From Chloroflexota bacterium (GTDB lineage: Bacteria; Chloroflexota; Dehalococcoidia; Bin125): a stretch of 64,000 nt of DNA. The position numbers and the translations under genes were made by a program. The stretch spans positions 1-64,000 of the forward strand of contig VXQZ01000014.1 of assembly GCA_009838735.1 (NCBI GenBank), read 5' to 3'. Positions 10,176-19,832 of this stretch are shown in pieces (the stretch's first letter is position 1; every line of letters begins with the position of its first letter). Under the pieces are notes generated by a model that was not told the DNA's origin, did no database searches, and saw only the letters and a program-made list of their open reading frames with translations.

Positions 10176-11717
10176 ATGCTCGGTCGATCCACGCAAATGC
10201 GAAGTCTGATTCCGGGTCTCGGACCCCGGGCGCTGCTCCGGGCGGGAGGAGTGGCCGTTCTCGGCTTACTCATGGCCCTGGCGGTCGCCTGCTCGGACGA
10301 TGAGCAGGCTCAACCCCAGCCAGAAGCTCAACCGGCCGCGGCTGAACAGCAGGCGCAGCCTCAGACCGAGCAGCAAGAGGTCCAGGAGCAGACCGGCACG
10401 ATCGTCGATATCGCGGTCGCCGACGGCCGCTTTGAGACTCTGGTCGCCGCGGTCACCGCCGCCGAGCTCGTTGAGACCCTGTCCGGCGAGGGTCCCTTCA
10501 CGGTCTTCGCGCCGACCGACGACGCCTTCGCCGCACTGCCCGAAGGCACAGTCACGGCGCTGTTGGAAGACGCCCCGGCGCTGACCAACATCCTGCTCTA
10601 CCACGTCGTCGCCGGCGACGTGCGAGCGGCCGATGTCGTCACGCTCGAGTCCGCGGTCACCGTTCAGGGCGAACCGGTCTCGATCACGGTCGACGGCGAC
10701 AGCGTGCGGATCAACGAAGCCAACGTGGTGATCACGGACATCGTCGCCTCGAACGGCGTGATTCACGTGATCGACGCCGTCCTGCTGCCGCCCGAGCCCG
10801 AGGCGCAGGCGATGCAGGCGCAACAGGAAGAGCAGCAGCAGGAGCCAGAAGATTCCCAGCAGGCGGCGCAGCCTGAACAGCCTGAGCAGCCGGAACAGCT
10901 GGGCACGATCGTCGACATCGCCGTCGCCGACGGCCGCTTCGAGACCCTGGTCGCCGCCGTCACCGCCGCTGGACTTGTCGAGACCCTGTCCGGCGATGGT
11001 CCGTTCACCGTCTTCGCCCCCACCGACGACGCGTTCGCCGCCCTGCCCGAGGGCGCGGTCGAGTCCCTGCTTGAGGACATTCCGGCGCTATCGGCGATCC
11101 TGCTGTACCACGTCGTCGCGGGCGACGTGCGCGCCGCCGATGTCGTCACGCTCGACTCCGCCGTCACGGTGCTCGGCGAAGCGGTCAGCATCACGGTTGA
11201 AGGCGACAGCGTGCGGATCAACGACGCCAACGTGGTGATCACCGACATCGAAGCATCGAACGGCGTGATCCACGTGATCGACGCGGTGCTGTTGCCGCCG
11301 GTGCCGCTCGGCTCAATCGTCGACATCGCCGCGGGGGATGAACGCTTTGAGACCCTGGTCGCCGCCCTGACTGCCGCCGGTCTTGTCGAGACGCTGGCCG
11401 GCGAAGGCCCGTTCACCGTCTTCGCCCCGACCGACGACGCCTTCGCCGCCCTGCCTGAGGGAACCGTGGAAGCCCTGCTCGAGGACATCCCGGCGCTGAC
11501 CGACATCCTGCTCTACCACGTCGTCTCAGGCGACGTCAGAGCCGCCGATGTGGTCACGCTCGAGTCCGCGATCACCGTCCAGGGCGAGTCCGTCTCAGTC
11601 ACCGTCGAGGGCGACAGCGTGCGAATCAACGACGCGCTGGTCATCATCGCCGACATCGAAGCATCGAACGGCGTGATCCACGTGATCGACGCCGTGCTGC
11701 TGGCGCCGACGGAGTAG
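10176..11717 (+). CDS. Lipoprotein with three tandem fasciclin (FAS1) domains
   Basis: ORF 10068..11717; start reset to ATG 10176 with GGGAGG upstream; lipobox-like ALAVACSDD; three copies of '[19 protein letters not shown]...[16 protein letters not shown]'. Confidence 0.92.
   Translation: MLGRSTQMRSLIPGLGPRALLRAGGVAVLGLLMALAVACSDDEQAQPQPEAQPAAAEQQAQPQTEQQEVQEQTGTIVDIAVADGRFETLVAAVTAAELVETLSGEGPFTVFAPTDDAFAALPEGTVTALLEDAPALTNILLYHVVAGDVRAADVVTLESAVTVQGEPVSITVDGDSVRINEANVVITDIVASNGVIHVIDAVLLPPEPEAQAMQAQQEEQQQEPEDSQQAAQPEQPEQPEQLGTIVDIAVADGRFETLVAAVTAAGLVETLSGDGPFTVFAPTDDAFAALPEGAVESLLEDIPALSAILLYHVVAGDVRAADVVTLDSAVTVLGEAVSITVEGDSVRINDANVVITDIEASNGVIHVIDAVLLPPVPLGSIVDIAAGDERFETLVAALTAAGLVETLAGEGPFTVFAPTDDAFAALPEGTVEALLEDIPALTDILLYHVVSGDVRAADVVTLESAITVQGESVSVTVEGDSVRINDALVIIADIEASNGVIHVIDAVLLAPTE
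10395..10788 (+). repeat. FAS1 repeat unit 1
   Basis: [16 protein letters not shown]...[13 protein letters not shown]. Confidence 0.85.
10902..11292 (+). repeat. FAS1 repeat unit 2
   Basis: [16 protein letters not shown]...[13 protein letters not shown]. Confidence 0.85.
11310..11702 (+). repeat. FAS1 repeat unit 3
   Basis: [16 protein letters not shown]...[13 protein letters not shown]. Confidence 0.85.
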
Positions 11718-11794
11718 GGAGAGGCGGACGTTCGGAGCCGGCGCCGTATGCCGCGCGCTGGCTCCGAACGCAGATTGAAACCGGGGATGTCCAT

Positions 11795-12241
11795 ATGAGG
11801 CTCTGGTCGCTTCATCCCCGCTACCTCGATCGCACCGGACTCGTCGCTGCCTGGCGTGAGGCGCTGCTGGCCCAGCAGGTGCTCGCCGGCCGCACTCGGG
11901 GCTATCGCAACCACCCTCAGCTAGCGCGGTTCCGGTCGCATCCCCATCCCCCCGCCGCCATCGGCGCCTACCTGGGAGCTGTCGCCGACGAGGCGCAACG
12001 ACGGAACTATCGGTTCGACCGAGCCAAGATCGAGGTTGAGGCGACGAACATTCCGGCGATTCTGGTAGCCGATGGCCAGATGCTGTTCGAGCGGGCTCAT
12101 CTCGCCGCGAAGCTGGCACGTCGCGCGCCTGCCGCGCTCGAACAGCTGGAACAGTCCGCACTGCTGCAGCCGCATCCATGCTTCCGAGTCGTCCCCGGAC
12201 CAGTCGCGAACTGGGAACGGCAGAGGTCTGAGCATCCCTGA
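11795..12241 (+). CDS. Pyrimidine-dimer DNA glycosylase / endonuclease V (DenV)-type protein
   Basis: 148 aa beginning MRLWSLHPRYLDRTGLVAAWREALLAQQVLAGRTRGYRNHPQLARF, as in the bacterial Pyr_excise family; WREA aligns with YRE(23) of T4 endonuclease V. Confidence 0.82.
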   Translation: MRLWSLHPRYLDRTGLVAAWREALLAQQVLAGRTRGYRNHPQLARFRSHPHPPAAIGAYLGAVADEAQRRNYRFDRAKIEVEATNIPAILVADGQMLFERAHLAAKLARRAPAALEQLEQSALLQPHPCFRVVPGPVANWERQRSEHP

Positions 12242-12299
12242 GTAGTGATAGCTCGGACGTCTGGTCGTGAACGAGGTATCCGGTACCGACCTATCCCCA

Positions 12300-12575
12300 G
12301 TCGCCTCGATCGGCCGGCGACTCATGGTCCACGACCTCGACGATGTCGAGGCTATCGCTGCGAGCAAGTTGGACGGGCTCGAATCCGACTCCCGGTGAGA
12401 TCTCGCAGAACTCAAACCAGCAAGCGCCCAGGGCAGGACACTGCGGGCCATATCCGAGCCGGTACGACTTGCGCAAGAAGAGCGCCGTGTCGACCAGGCC
12501 GCGTTCGTCCGCAATCTAGAACCTGTCCTCGCCGCCGCCGACCCAGATCCGAACCGACCAACCGGCGAGCGGCGC
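12300..12575 (-). pseudogene. C-terminal fragment of a metallopeptidase-family gene (copy of the 14751-16496 C-terminus)
   Basis: GYGPQCPALGACWFEFCEISPGVGFEPVQL vs GYGPENPALSDCWFEFGESSPGVGFEPVQL; in-frame TAG (RF* vs RFY). Confidence 0.8.
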
Positions 12576-12662
12576 TACGTTGCGACCGCTCGGCGGCGCA
12601 AGCGAGGCAGGTGAAGAACCGCCAAAGAGATGAGCCCAACTGCCGAGCGGCGCGTGGGCGGT

Positions 12663-13277
12663 CTAGCGCAGCTCGCAATCTCGCACCCTGATGATGTAGC
12701 CCAGCCACGGCCCTTGCACGACGCCTTCAAGTGAGACGCTGTCGCCGGGTCGAAGATTTGCGGCCGCGCCAGCCGCGCCGTCACGCATCACGCATGCGAC
12801 ACTCCAAGGTATCCCGAGGCTCTCTCGATGCCCTAGCAGTTGGATAATCGTGTCGTCGCCAAAGTCACGCCCGAGATCGGTGACCTCACCGCTGATCACC
12901 ATGCGCTGATCGCCATAGTCGCGCTGCGCGGCTACGTTGTTGTCTTCGTACGCCCTGGTGAGCGACGAAGCTGATATCCCTTGGGCATCGCTCGGCCTGT
13001 CCGCTACCTGATCGTCGCCGTTCGAGCGGCGGGTATCGGCCTTTCGGCACTCACCGATCCAGCGAGCTTGTTCCTTCGAGTCCGGGCTGATGAATTCGGC
13101 TGGCGCGGTGTAGCCGCTGTCCGTGTTCAGCGCGATCGGCTGCATGTCGCCGTCCAGAACGCAGATCCAGCGGTGGCCGTTCACGTCGATGATCGGCTCA
13201 GGCGGATAGTTCGCGCCTCCGCAAGCGACCAGGAGCGCGACCGTCGCCATTGCGGCCAATGGAGCGGAGCGCAGCAT
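12663..13277 (-). CDS. Lipoprotein with OB-fold (tRNA_anti-like) C-terminal domain
   Basis: Start at MLRSAPLAAMATVALLVACGG; 'MVISGEVTDLGRDFGDDTIIQLLG...LRPGDSVSLEGVVQG'. Confidence 0.6.
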   Translation of the reverse strand: MLRSAPLAAMATVALLVACGGANYPPEPIIDVNGHRWICVLDGDMQPIALNTDSGYTAPAEFISPDSKEQARWIGECRKADTRRSNGDDQVADRPSDAQGISASSLTRAYEDNNVAAQRDYGDQRMVISGEVTDLGRDFGDDTIIQLLGHRESLGIPWSVACVMRDGAAGAAANLRPGDSVSLEGVVQGPWLGYIIRVRDCELR

Positions 13278-13510
13278 CACCCGTCTGCGTCCGGCTGCCT
13301 GGCCTCGGCCAGTCGTATGCGATTGCCGAAGGGCGCGACCAAAGGGCCGATCACGCTCCCGTCCAGCAAGATGACGATTGAGACGAGGGCGTCGCCGGCC
13401 GGTCCAACGCCAGCCCACTTGTTGTAGTCCACCAACTGTTTGGCTGCGTAGAGTAGCGCCGCAGGAACGGCCGCGATCGCGCCGACCAGCGCTCCCACAA
13501 TCAATCGCAT
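13277..13510 (-). CDS. Small single-TM membrane protein, coupled to the lipoprotein gene (TGATG overlap)
   Basis: MRLIVGALVGAIAAVPAALLYAAKQ...; overlaps next start. Confidence 0.5.
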   Translation of the reverse strand: MRLIVGALVGAIAAVPAALLYAAKQLVDYNKWAGVGPAGDALVSIVILLDGSVIGPLVAPFGNRIRLAEARQPDADG

Positions 13511-13784
13511 GAGACACCTCCGCGCCGCAGAGCACACGGCCGATTCAAGAGAGTACTCCCAGCGGTAGTCGCCGCAGTGATGTAGGTTCGGCTGGATTGG
13601 CGCGTCCCAAACCCCTTGCAAGTTGAGAGTTGCTTCAGCTGTTTCATCGTCTGTAGCGGCAATGGAGACTTCGAGTGATTCTGCTTCTCCGACGCGAAGG
13701 TAACGGGCTGTGCTCGTGCTCTACGGATGGGTCACGTAGGCGGTTCCTTCAAGCTTCTCTGCCCCTAGCAACCTCCGTCACTCA

Positions 13785-14179
13785 CAATCGCCGCGGGCGA
13801 TGAACGCTTCAGGACCTTGGTCGCTGCCCTGACTGCCGCCGGACTCGTCGAGTCGCTGGCCGGCGAAGGCCCGTTCACCGTCTTCGCCCCGACGGACGAC
13901 GCCTTCGCCGACCTGCCCGAGGGCAGAGTGTAAGTTCTGCTCGAGGACAATCCCGCGCTGACCGACATCCTGCTCTACTACGTAGTCGCGGGCGACGTGC
14001 GAGCCGCTGATGTCGTCACCCTCGAGTCCGCCGTCACGGTCCAGGGCGACTCGGTGTTGACCACCGTCGAGGGCGACGGCGCGCGGATTAACGACGCGCT
14101 GGTCATCATCGTCGAAATCGAAGCTTCGAAGGGCGTGATCCATGTGATCGGCGCCATGCTGCTACCGACGACGGAGTAA
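13785..14179 (+). pseudogene. Truncated FAS1 domain with in-frame stop
   Basis: Near-identical to FAS1 unit 3; [28 protein letters not shown]; starts abruptly inside the domain. Confidence 0.88.
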
Positions 14180-14247
14180 CTAGAGGCGAACGCTCAGAGT
14201 CGGCGCCGTACTCCGCCCTCCGGCTCCGAGCGTCCATTTGAGCCGGG

Positions 14248-14700
14248 GATGTCCAGACGAGCCCCTGGACGCTGCATCCCTCTACTCCGACCGCGCCGGG
14301 CTAGTCGCTCTCTGGCGCGAGGCGCTGCTTGCCAACCAGGTGCTCGCGGGCCAGATTCGGGGCTATCGCACCCACCCTCAGCTGGCCCGTCTCCGCTCGC
14401 ATCCCCATCCCAACGCTGCCATCGGCGTCTACCTGGAAGCCGTCGCCGACGAGGCGCTGCGACGCAACTATCGGTTCGACCGAGCCAAGTTCGAGGTCGA
14501 AGCGCCGAACATTCCCGCGACTGGGGTCACCGATGGCCAAGTGCTGTTTGAGCGGGCTGATCTCGTGTCGAAGCTGGCTCGTAGAGAACCAGTGGCGCTC
14601 AAACGGCTGGAACAGACCCCACTGCTGCAGCCGCATCTCTGTTTACGAATCATCCGGGACCCGACGCGGACTGGGAACGGCAGAGGTCTGATCATCCCTG
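14248..14700 (+). pseudogene. Second DenV-like copy with lost start and N-terminal frameshift
   Basis: ACGAGCCCCTGG... in place of ATGAGGCTCTGG..., 1-nt deletion after CATCCC; downstream RAGLVALWREALLANQVLAGQIRGYRTHPQLARLR conserved. Confidence 0.7.
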
Positions 14701-14750
14701 TGCAGTGGGCGCTCAAATGTCAGGCGGTTCACGAAGCATCCCAGACCGCC

Positions 14751-16496
14751 CTACTCGCAGCCGGCTCGATTGGCCAGCGACTCAAGGTCCACGACCTCAA
14801 CGATGTCGAGGCGGTCGCTGTGACCAAGCTGGACGGGCTCGAATCCAACTCCCGGTGAAGACTCGCCGAACTCGAACCAGCAATCACTCAGGGCGGGATT
14901 CTCGGGGCCGTAACCGATCCGATACATCCTGTCAGCGAAGAGCGCCGTCTCGACGAGGCCCTGTTCGTCCGTGATGTAGAACCTGTTCTCACTGCCGCCA
15001 ATCCAGATGCGGACCGTCCAACCGGCCAGCGGCGCACCGGCACCGTCTTCGAACTTGAGCGTGAGCGTTCCGATGTCACCGGCGATGTCTGCGTGGTACT
15101 CCCGGAAGCGCTCCAGGAAACTGGCATAGTTCTCTGCGAACGCCTGATGGAACGCTTGCCGCCAGTCAATCGTCTGGCCGGTGCTCGCATCGGGTGTGGT
15201 GAGCAAACGCCAATACTCAAGCATCGCCCTTGGTCCGTGTTCACGCCTGAGCAGTTCCACGGCGACCGCGCCGACGGTGTACGGCGCGTCGTCCAACGTC
15301 GGACCGGTCGAGGCGAGGCTCCGAACGCGCGCATTCCATTCAGAGCGATCATCCTTGATCTCGATATGGTGCTCGGTCCACTCCGCCTGTCCTTCGATTA
15401 TCCAAAACGGAAGTTCCTGTCGATCCAGCCAGCCGTATGCGGGCGACAGCTGGCTCTGTACGACATGGGCATATTCGTGCACCATGAGCGAGAGCCCCGG
15501 CCCGTCGGACGCGGCGAAGTTCGATTCGTGCGCGAAGAGGTCGGTAGCGCTGCCCCAGCCGCCGCGGGTCCAAAAGCTTGGTTCGAAGTACTCAGGAGCA
15601 GCTGTGCCGATCTTGTCGAGATACTGCTGATAGGTTCCATACGCTGTCACCTTCAGGGTTGCGGGATCCGCTTGGACGGCGAAGGTGTCGGCAAAGTAGA
15701 ACAGCGTTGTTTCGAGTGCAGACCTGAAGTTCTCTTGCGTTTGCGGTGATGCCTCCCCGAAGAACTGGATCGTGGGCAAGACTCCCGTTGGTTGGAGCCA
15801 GATCACTGGGCGGCTGACCTTGACCCAGAGCGCGGCGCCGAAGGCTAGCTGCGGCGTCGCGCTTGATTCGCGGTTCATCGGGAGCTCGTGGAGGTCGAAT
15901 CCTTGCCCTTCCTCCGACCAGAGTCCGACGCGCTCGAGTGATCCTCCGATACCGCGCACGACCCAATCGAGAGGCGCCCCGTCGCGACCCAGCCAAGAGA
16001 CCAGGTTCCAACCGCTCTGGAGCTCGACCGTTCCCTGGGCCGGCCGCCGCATCCGCTCCCAGTCAACAGGCCGTTCGCCGCCGATCCTCAGCACCAGGCT
16101 CATGCCCGGCGCAACATCTCGCAGCGTCCACAATGGAGCAGGCACGGCCGGAGCCGCAAACTGGAATCGTTGCTGGTCCGCGTCCCACGCCCAGACGCCC
16201 TGAATCTGAGGCACCGAAGAGAACAGCGAGTCAACCGGTGCGGCCGCTTCGGTCCAGCCGACGTAGTTGCCGCCTGGTTGCAGCCGGACGGTGTAAGTCT
16301 CAGGTTGCTCAGCAGCCCCATCCCCCGACGCGACCGCCGCCCCCAGGGTCAGGACGACGCAGAGAGTGAGGGCCGAGGCGATCAGCCGCCGAAGGAAGCG
16401 CTGCCTCGACACCGAGACCCGCTTCAACGCTCCTGGACTGGACGCGTTGGGCGAGTAACCCCTCTCCTGTCCCGCAAACCGAGGTGCCGTGGACAT
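14751..16496 (-). CDS. Secreted HExxH metallopeptidase-family protein with two GW-modules
   Basis: Start MSTAPRFAG...; HEYAHVVQ, WIIEGQAEW; 'LQPGGNYVGWTEAAAPVDSLFSSVPQIQGVWAWD'. Confidence 0.75.
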   Translation of the reverse strand: MSTAPRFAGQERGYSPNASSPGALKRVSVSRQRFLRRLIASALTLCVVLTLGAAVASGDGAAEQPETYTVRLQPGGNYVGWTEAAAPVDSLFSSVPQIQGVWAWDADQQRFQFAAPAVPAPLWTLRDVAPGMSLVLRIGGERPVDWERMRRPAQGTVELQSGWNLVSWLGRDGAPLDWVVRGIGGSLERVGLWSEEGQGFDLHELPMNRESSATPQLAFGAALWVKVSRPVIWLQPTGVLPTIQFFGEASPQTQENFRSALETTLFYFADTFAVQADPATLKVTAYGTYQQYLDKIGTAAPEYFEPSFWTRGGWGSATDLFAHESNFAASDGPGLSLMVHEYAHVVQSQLSPAYGWLDRQELPFWIIEGQAEWTEHHIEIKDDRSEWNARVRSLASTGPTLDDAPYTVGAVAVELLRREHGPRAMLEYWRLLTTPDASTGQTIDWRQAFHQAFAENYASFLERFREYHADIAGDIGTLTLKFEDGAGAPLAGWTVRIWIGGSENRFYITDEQGLVETALFADRMYRIGYGPENPALSDCWFEFGESSPGVGFEPVQLGHSDRLDIVEVVDLESLANRAGCE

Positions 16497-16497
16497 G

Positions 16498-18498
16498 TCA
16501 GGGACACCGATCGAACGGGAGTACGACTGTGGTGGAGTGCAGTTCGGACGCCGTGAACTCAACAAGTATCTCGGCATCCAGTCTCCAGACCAAGAATCGG
16601 CCACTCGCGTGTCCGCTGTGGCACGCATAGGACAGGGGCAGTGCGATGATGGCCTTGTACTCCTCGGCCGCTGGGGCGTAAACGCTGAAGCTGCCGCTGG
16701 CGTCTGTCTCTATTCCTCGCGGCCAACCCCCTTCTTCGTGATAGACGAAGATCATTGCTTCGGACACAGGCGTCCTGTCGCGGTGCAGTACTCGACCAGC
16801 AATCAGACGATCTCCGGCCTCTCCGCGATACGAAATGCGACCTGGGAGGCCGCTGCGCCAGTCGTCGAAGTCGTCGTAGAAGTCATCGACCGACACGCCA
16901 TAGGTATCGAGAAACGCCGACTCCCAGTCCCTGCTGACGCCCAACTCAACCCCTGACCTGGCACTCTCGGAACCGAGGTTGCGATAGAACTCGAGGAGAT
17001 CTCCGACATCCTCTCGGCCCAGGAGCAAATCGACAGCGGCGTAGCCGAGAACGTACATGTATCCCGGATAGGGATCCGTCCCGCCGTAACCGCCGTATGG
17101 AGGATCAAAGCCATCCAGATCGGGCCCTCGGCTTGCCGCGTCCATTGCGCGGTGCCGCAGGGAGTTGAAATGCCCCTGCTGGCCATCGCTCATCGCATGA
17201 CGGGCTTCGGCCCACAGTGCTGTGCCCTCGACCATCCACTGCGGTTCGATCCGGGGAGTGGCACTGAGTTGCATCTGCAGCACATGGAAGTACTCGTGAC
17301 TCAGGGTGTATCGGACGTTTCTGCACCGCGTAGACGTGCCAACGACTAGCAGGCGGCCGGTTGGAGCCGCCCATCCGCAGCGATCATTGGAGACGACAAT
17401 CTTGAGGGCAAACGCATCCGCCTGTACCCCATAGCCCTGCCCATAGAACTCAAGCACCGAGCGAACGTCTTCGCGTACGCGCCCTTGAAGCTGCGCCGAA
17501 GCGCCCTCCGGAAACTCGATGGTGGGCGTCACGTACGTTGGCTGAAGCCAGTTGAGAGATTGACTGACGGTCACCTTCAGCGGGTCACCGCGATTAACGA
17601 GTTCCCTCCTGGCGGCGTTGTCGGGACTGGCGGCCTCGAAGAGCGCGTCGCCGTGCTGAGCGCTTATCAGCGCCCGGCCAATGCCCTTCGTGACTTGCTC
17701 GAGTTTCGAGCCGTCCCGCCCCGCCCAGGAAACCCAGTTCTCTCCTTCGAGCAGTCTGACCGTTCCCGCAGCCGGCGAGTGCGGACGCTCCCACTCAATC
17801 GGCTGGTGGCCACCTGAGCGAATCATCACGCTCATTCCCGGCTGGAGAGCTTCCAGGCCGCCCGCGGCCGGGATCAGACCGGGGAGCGCATAGGAGCGGG
17901 CGTTCTCCTCCAGATCATGCCGATGCATCGATACGATCTGCGGCGCGTCCTCGAACAGCGCGGCGGCCGATTGCGAGCCGGCGCCTGTTCGTACAGTCGC
18001 GGACGTGCCCGGTTTTAGCACCTCAAGGGTCCAGTGCGCAGAGCTGATGTACCGCAGAGCGAACAGCCAGCGCCGCGCTGGAGCATCCCAGTGGTAGACA
18101 AGTGCGATGTCCGGTGCGGCCTGGAACAGGGCGTCGACCGACAGGGGTTCAGCGCCAACGCTGATCACTGCCGACGATTCCGCAGATATCTCAACAAGCG
18201 GTTCGGCGCTCAGATTGACGTCCGGCATCGCGTAGTCATAGCGACCCGCGCTCGGGCTCCACCGGTAGACGAGCTCGATCTCTGGGATGTCGTCAAACAA
18301 CTCATCGACTTGGAGAGGCTCAGCGACCCAGCCGACGAAGTTGTCGCCTGGAAACAGGGTCGTCGTAACTGTGTCCGATGATGTGGTCTCAGAAGAGTCA
18401 ACTGAGCGTGAGTGGATGAGTGTAATCAGCAGCGCGATCGCAATGCCGCCCATCAACGCAACAGACAATCGCCTGGCGCCCGATGCTGAAGTGCGCAC
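16498..18498 (-). CDS. Secreted HExxH metallopeptidase-family protein with several GW-modules
   Basis: 666 aa; HEYFHVLQ, WMVEGTALW; 'LFPGDNFVGWVAEPLQVDELFDDIPEIELVYRW'. Confidence 0.75.
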   Translation of the reverse strand: MRTSASGARRLSVALMGGIAIALLITLIHSRSVDSSETTSSDTVTTTLFPGDNFVGWVAEPLQVDELFDDIPEIELVYRWSPSAGRYDYAMPDVNLSAEPLVEISAESSAVISVGAEPLSVDALFQAAPDIALVYHWDAPARRWLFALRYISSAHWTLEVLKPGTSATVRTGAGSQSAAALFEDAPQIVSMHRHDLEENARSYALPGLIPAAGGLEALQPGMSVMIRSGGHQPIEWERPHSPAAGTVRLLEGENWVSWAGRDGSKLEQVTKGIGRALISAQHGDALFEAASPDNAARRELVNRGDPLKVTVSQSLNWLQPTYVTPTIEFPEGASAQLQGRVREDVRSVLEFYGQGYGVQADAFALKIVVSNDRCGWAAPTGRLLVVGTSTRCRNVRYTLSHEYFHVLQMQLSATPRIEPQWMVEGTALWAEARHAMSDGQQGHFNSLRHRAMDAASRGPDLDGFDPPYGGYGGTDPYPGYMYVLGYAAVDLLLGREDVGDLLEFYRNLGSESARSGVELGVSRDWESAFLDTYGVSVDDFYDDFDDWRSGLPGRISYRGEAGDRLIAGRVLHRDRTPVSEAMIFVYHEEGGWPRGIETDASGSFSVYAPAAEEYKAIIALPLSYACHSGHASGRFLVWRLDAEILVEFTASELHSTTVVLPFDRCP

Positions 18499-19002
18499 GA
18501 TTGGAGTCCGCCCCCTATAGGTGCTGTTCGTTCGCAGTCGTCGGTGGGTACTAGTGGACGCTGTTTCCAGGATAGACCAGCGAAACGGCCAGCTAGCGGA
18601 ATGATGGGGGCAAAGGGGGTCCTTGGGTGACCTCTGCCTCGAATTGCTGACGGTCTGTCACGAAGCGGAGAAGTCGCTCGTCTCGGTCGGCCCAACGGAC
18701 CGGACTGTCGCAGATCGCGACGATTGCCGTGATCGCGTCGCTGAGCGGCGAAGTGCGCGAAGGAGCGTGCGTGGTCCTCGAAGGATGACAACCGCTCATC
18801 GCGCTCCCGAAGCCGCACGACATCGCGGTTGGTTGACTTCAATAGGCAGATGAAGCAGCAGATTCGCGGCCGCTCGCGGTTCAGTTCAACCGGGATGACC
18901 GAGAAGTCGGCCTTATGCGCCCAATCCACACAACAGAGTCATGAGATGCAAGCCTCGCCCCTCTGACAGAGCCGCTCGTGCAGGTAGTCCCGCACCTCTT
19001 GT

Positions 19003-19044
19003 CACCCCCGAGACCCTCATGTCACATCTGACAGAACGGGGGTG
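19003..19044. repeat. Inverted repeat CACCCCCG/CGGGGGTG enclosing TGTCACATCTGACAG; possible IS end remnant
   Basis: Direct reading of perfect 8-bp arms with internal TGTCA-N4-TGACA. Confidence 0.4.
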
Positions 19045-19502
19045 TCGCCGTCACCCCATGCGTCGTCGCGGTCCGTTCAGTCCAGTTGCTGACCAGCTCC
19101 TCAAGCCGCGGCCAGAATCGCTACGAGGGGTGGCCGCGGCCGAAGTTCCCCCTCTATCGCATTGCATTCGGCAAGTCGAGTTAGCTCGCGACCGTGCTGC
19201 GGTTCATTCCCTTCTGTAATGAGACATCGCATTGGCTCCGGACCCCTTCTTCCAACATGACATCTCGCCTCCTCGTGTCGTTCCAATGCAAACCCAACGT
19301 CCGAACTACCATCGCAGAGTTCACTCCGCCAAAGAGTCCATCGCCTGCGGACGGTACGGGTCCAATCTTGCCGATGATGGGAGCCTGGTGGTCACCTATG
19401 ACACATCCAGTCACTCCACCTAGCCACTACATTGCGCATCCGCCACGCCGCGCTTACAGTGTGAACAAGAAGTGACTTCTCTTCCCACGGCAGGAGCATC
19501 GC

Positions 19503-19832
19503 GTGGATATAGCACTTCAAGCGGAACCACTCTACAAGGACGGGTCCCGATCCGCAGGCGCGCAGTTCGCAGCCCGGCTGATGGCGTACCTGAGCGAGTC
19601 TCCTGACAACCGGGTTGTCATCGATTTCTCCGGCGTCCGCACCCTCGGGACCGGCTTCGCCGACGAAGCCTTCGGCCGCCTCTTCCTGCGATTAGGTGCA
19701 GCCACCTTCCTTTCTCAGCTAACTTTCAGCAATGCAACTCGAACCGTCGCAGCGTCAATTGACCGCGCCATCACAATGCGCGTCGATTCCGGCGCTTCAC
19801 CTGAACAGTTCAACAACAAGGTCGATTCGTGA
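19503..19832 (+). CDS. STAS-like (DUF4325-like) protein
   Basis: 109 aa 'VVIDFSGVRTLGTGFADEAFGRLFLRLG'. Confidence 0.6.
   Translation: MDIALQAEPLYKDGSRSAGAQFAARLMAYLSESPDNRVVIDFSGVRTLGTGFADEAFGRLFLRLGAATFLSQLTFSNATRTVAASIDRAITMRVDSGASPEQFNNKVDS

Noticed and set aside
10395-11702. Periodic repeats that could be mistaken for a CRISPR or satellite array
   Set aside because: Repeats are ~400-500 bp coding units (FAS1 domains), with no short repeat-spacer structure.
18453-18929. 158-aa minus-strand ORF upstream of the metallopeptidase operon
   Set aside because: No recognisable motif or convincing start context; competing ORFs of similar length in both strands.
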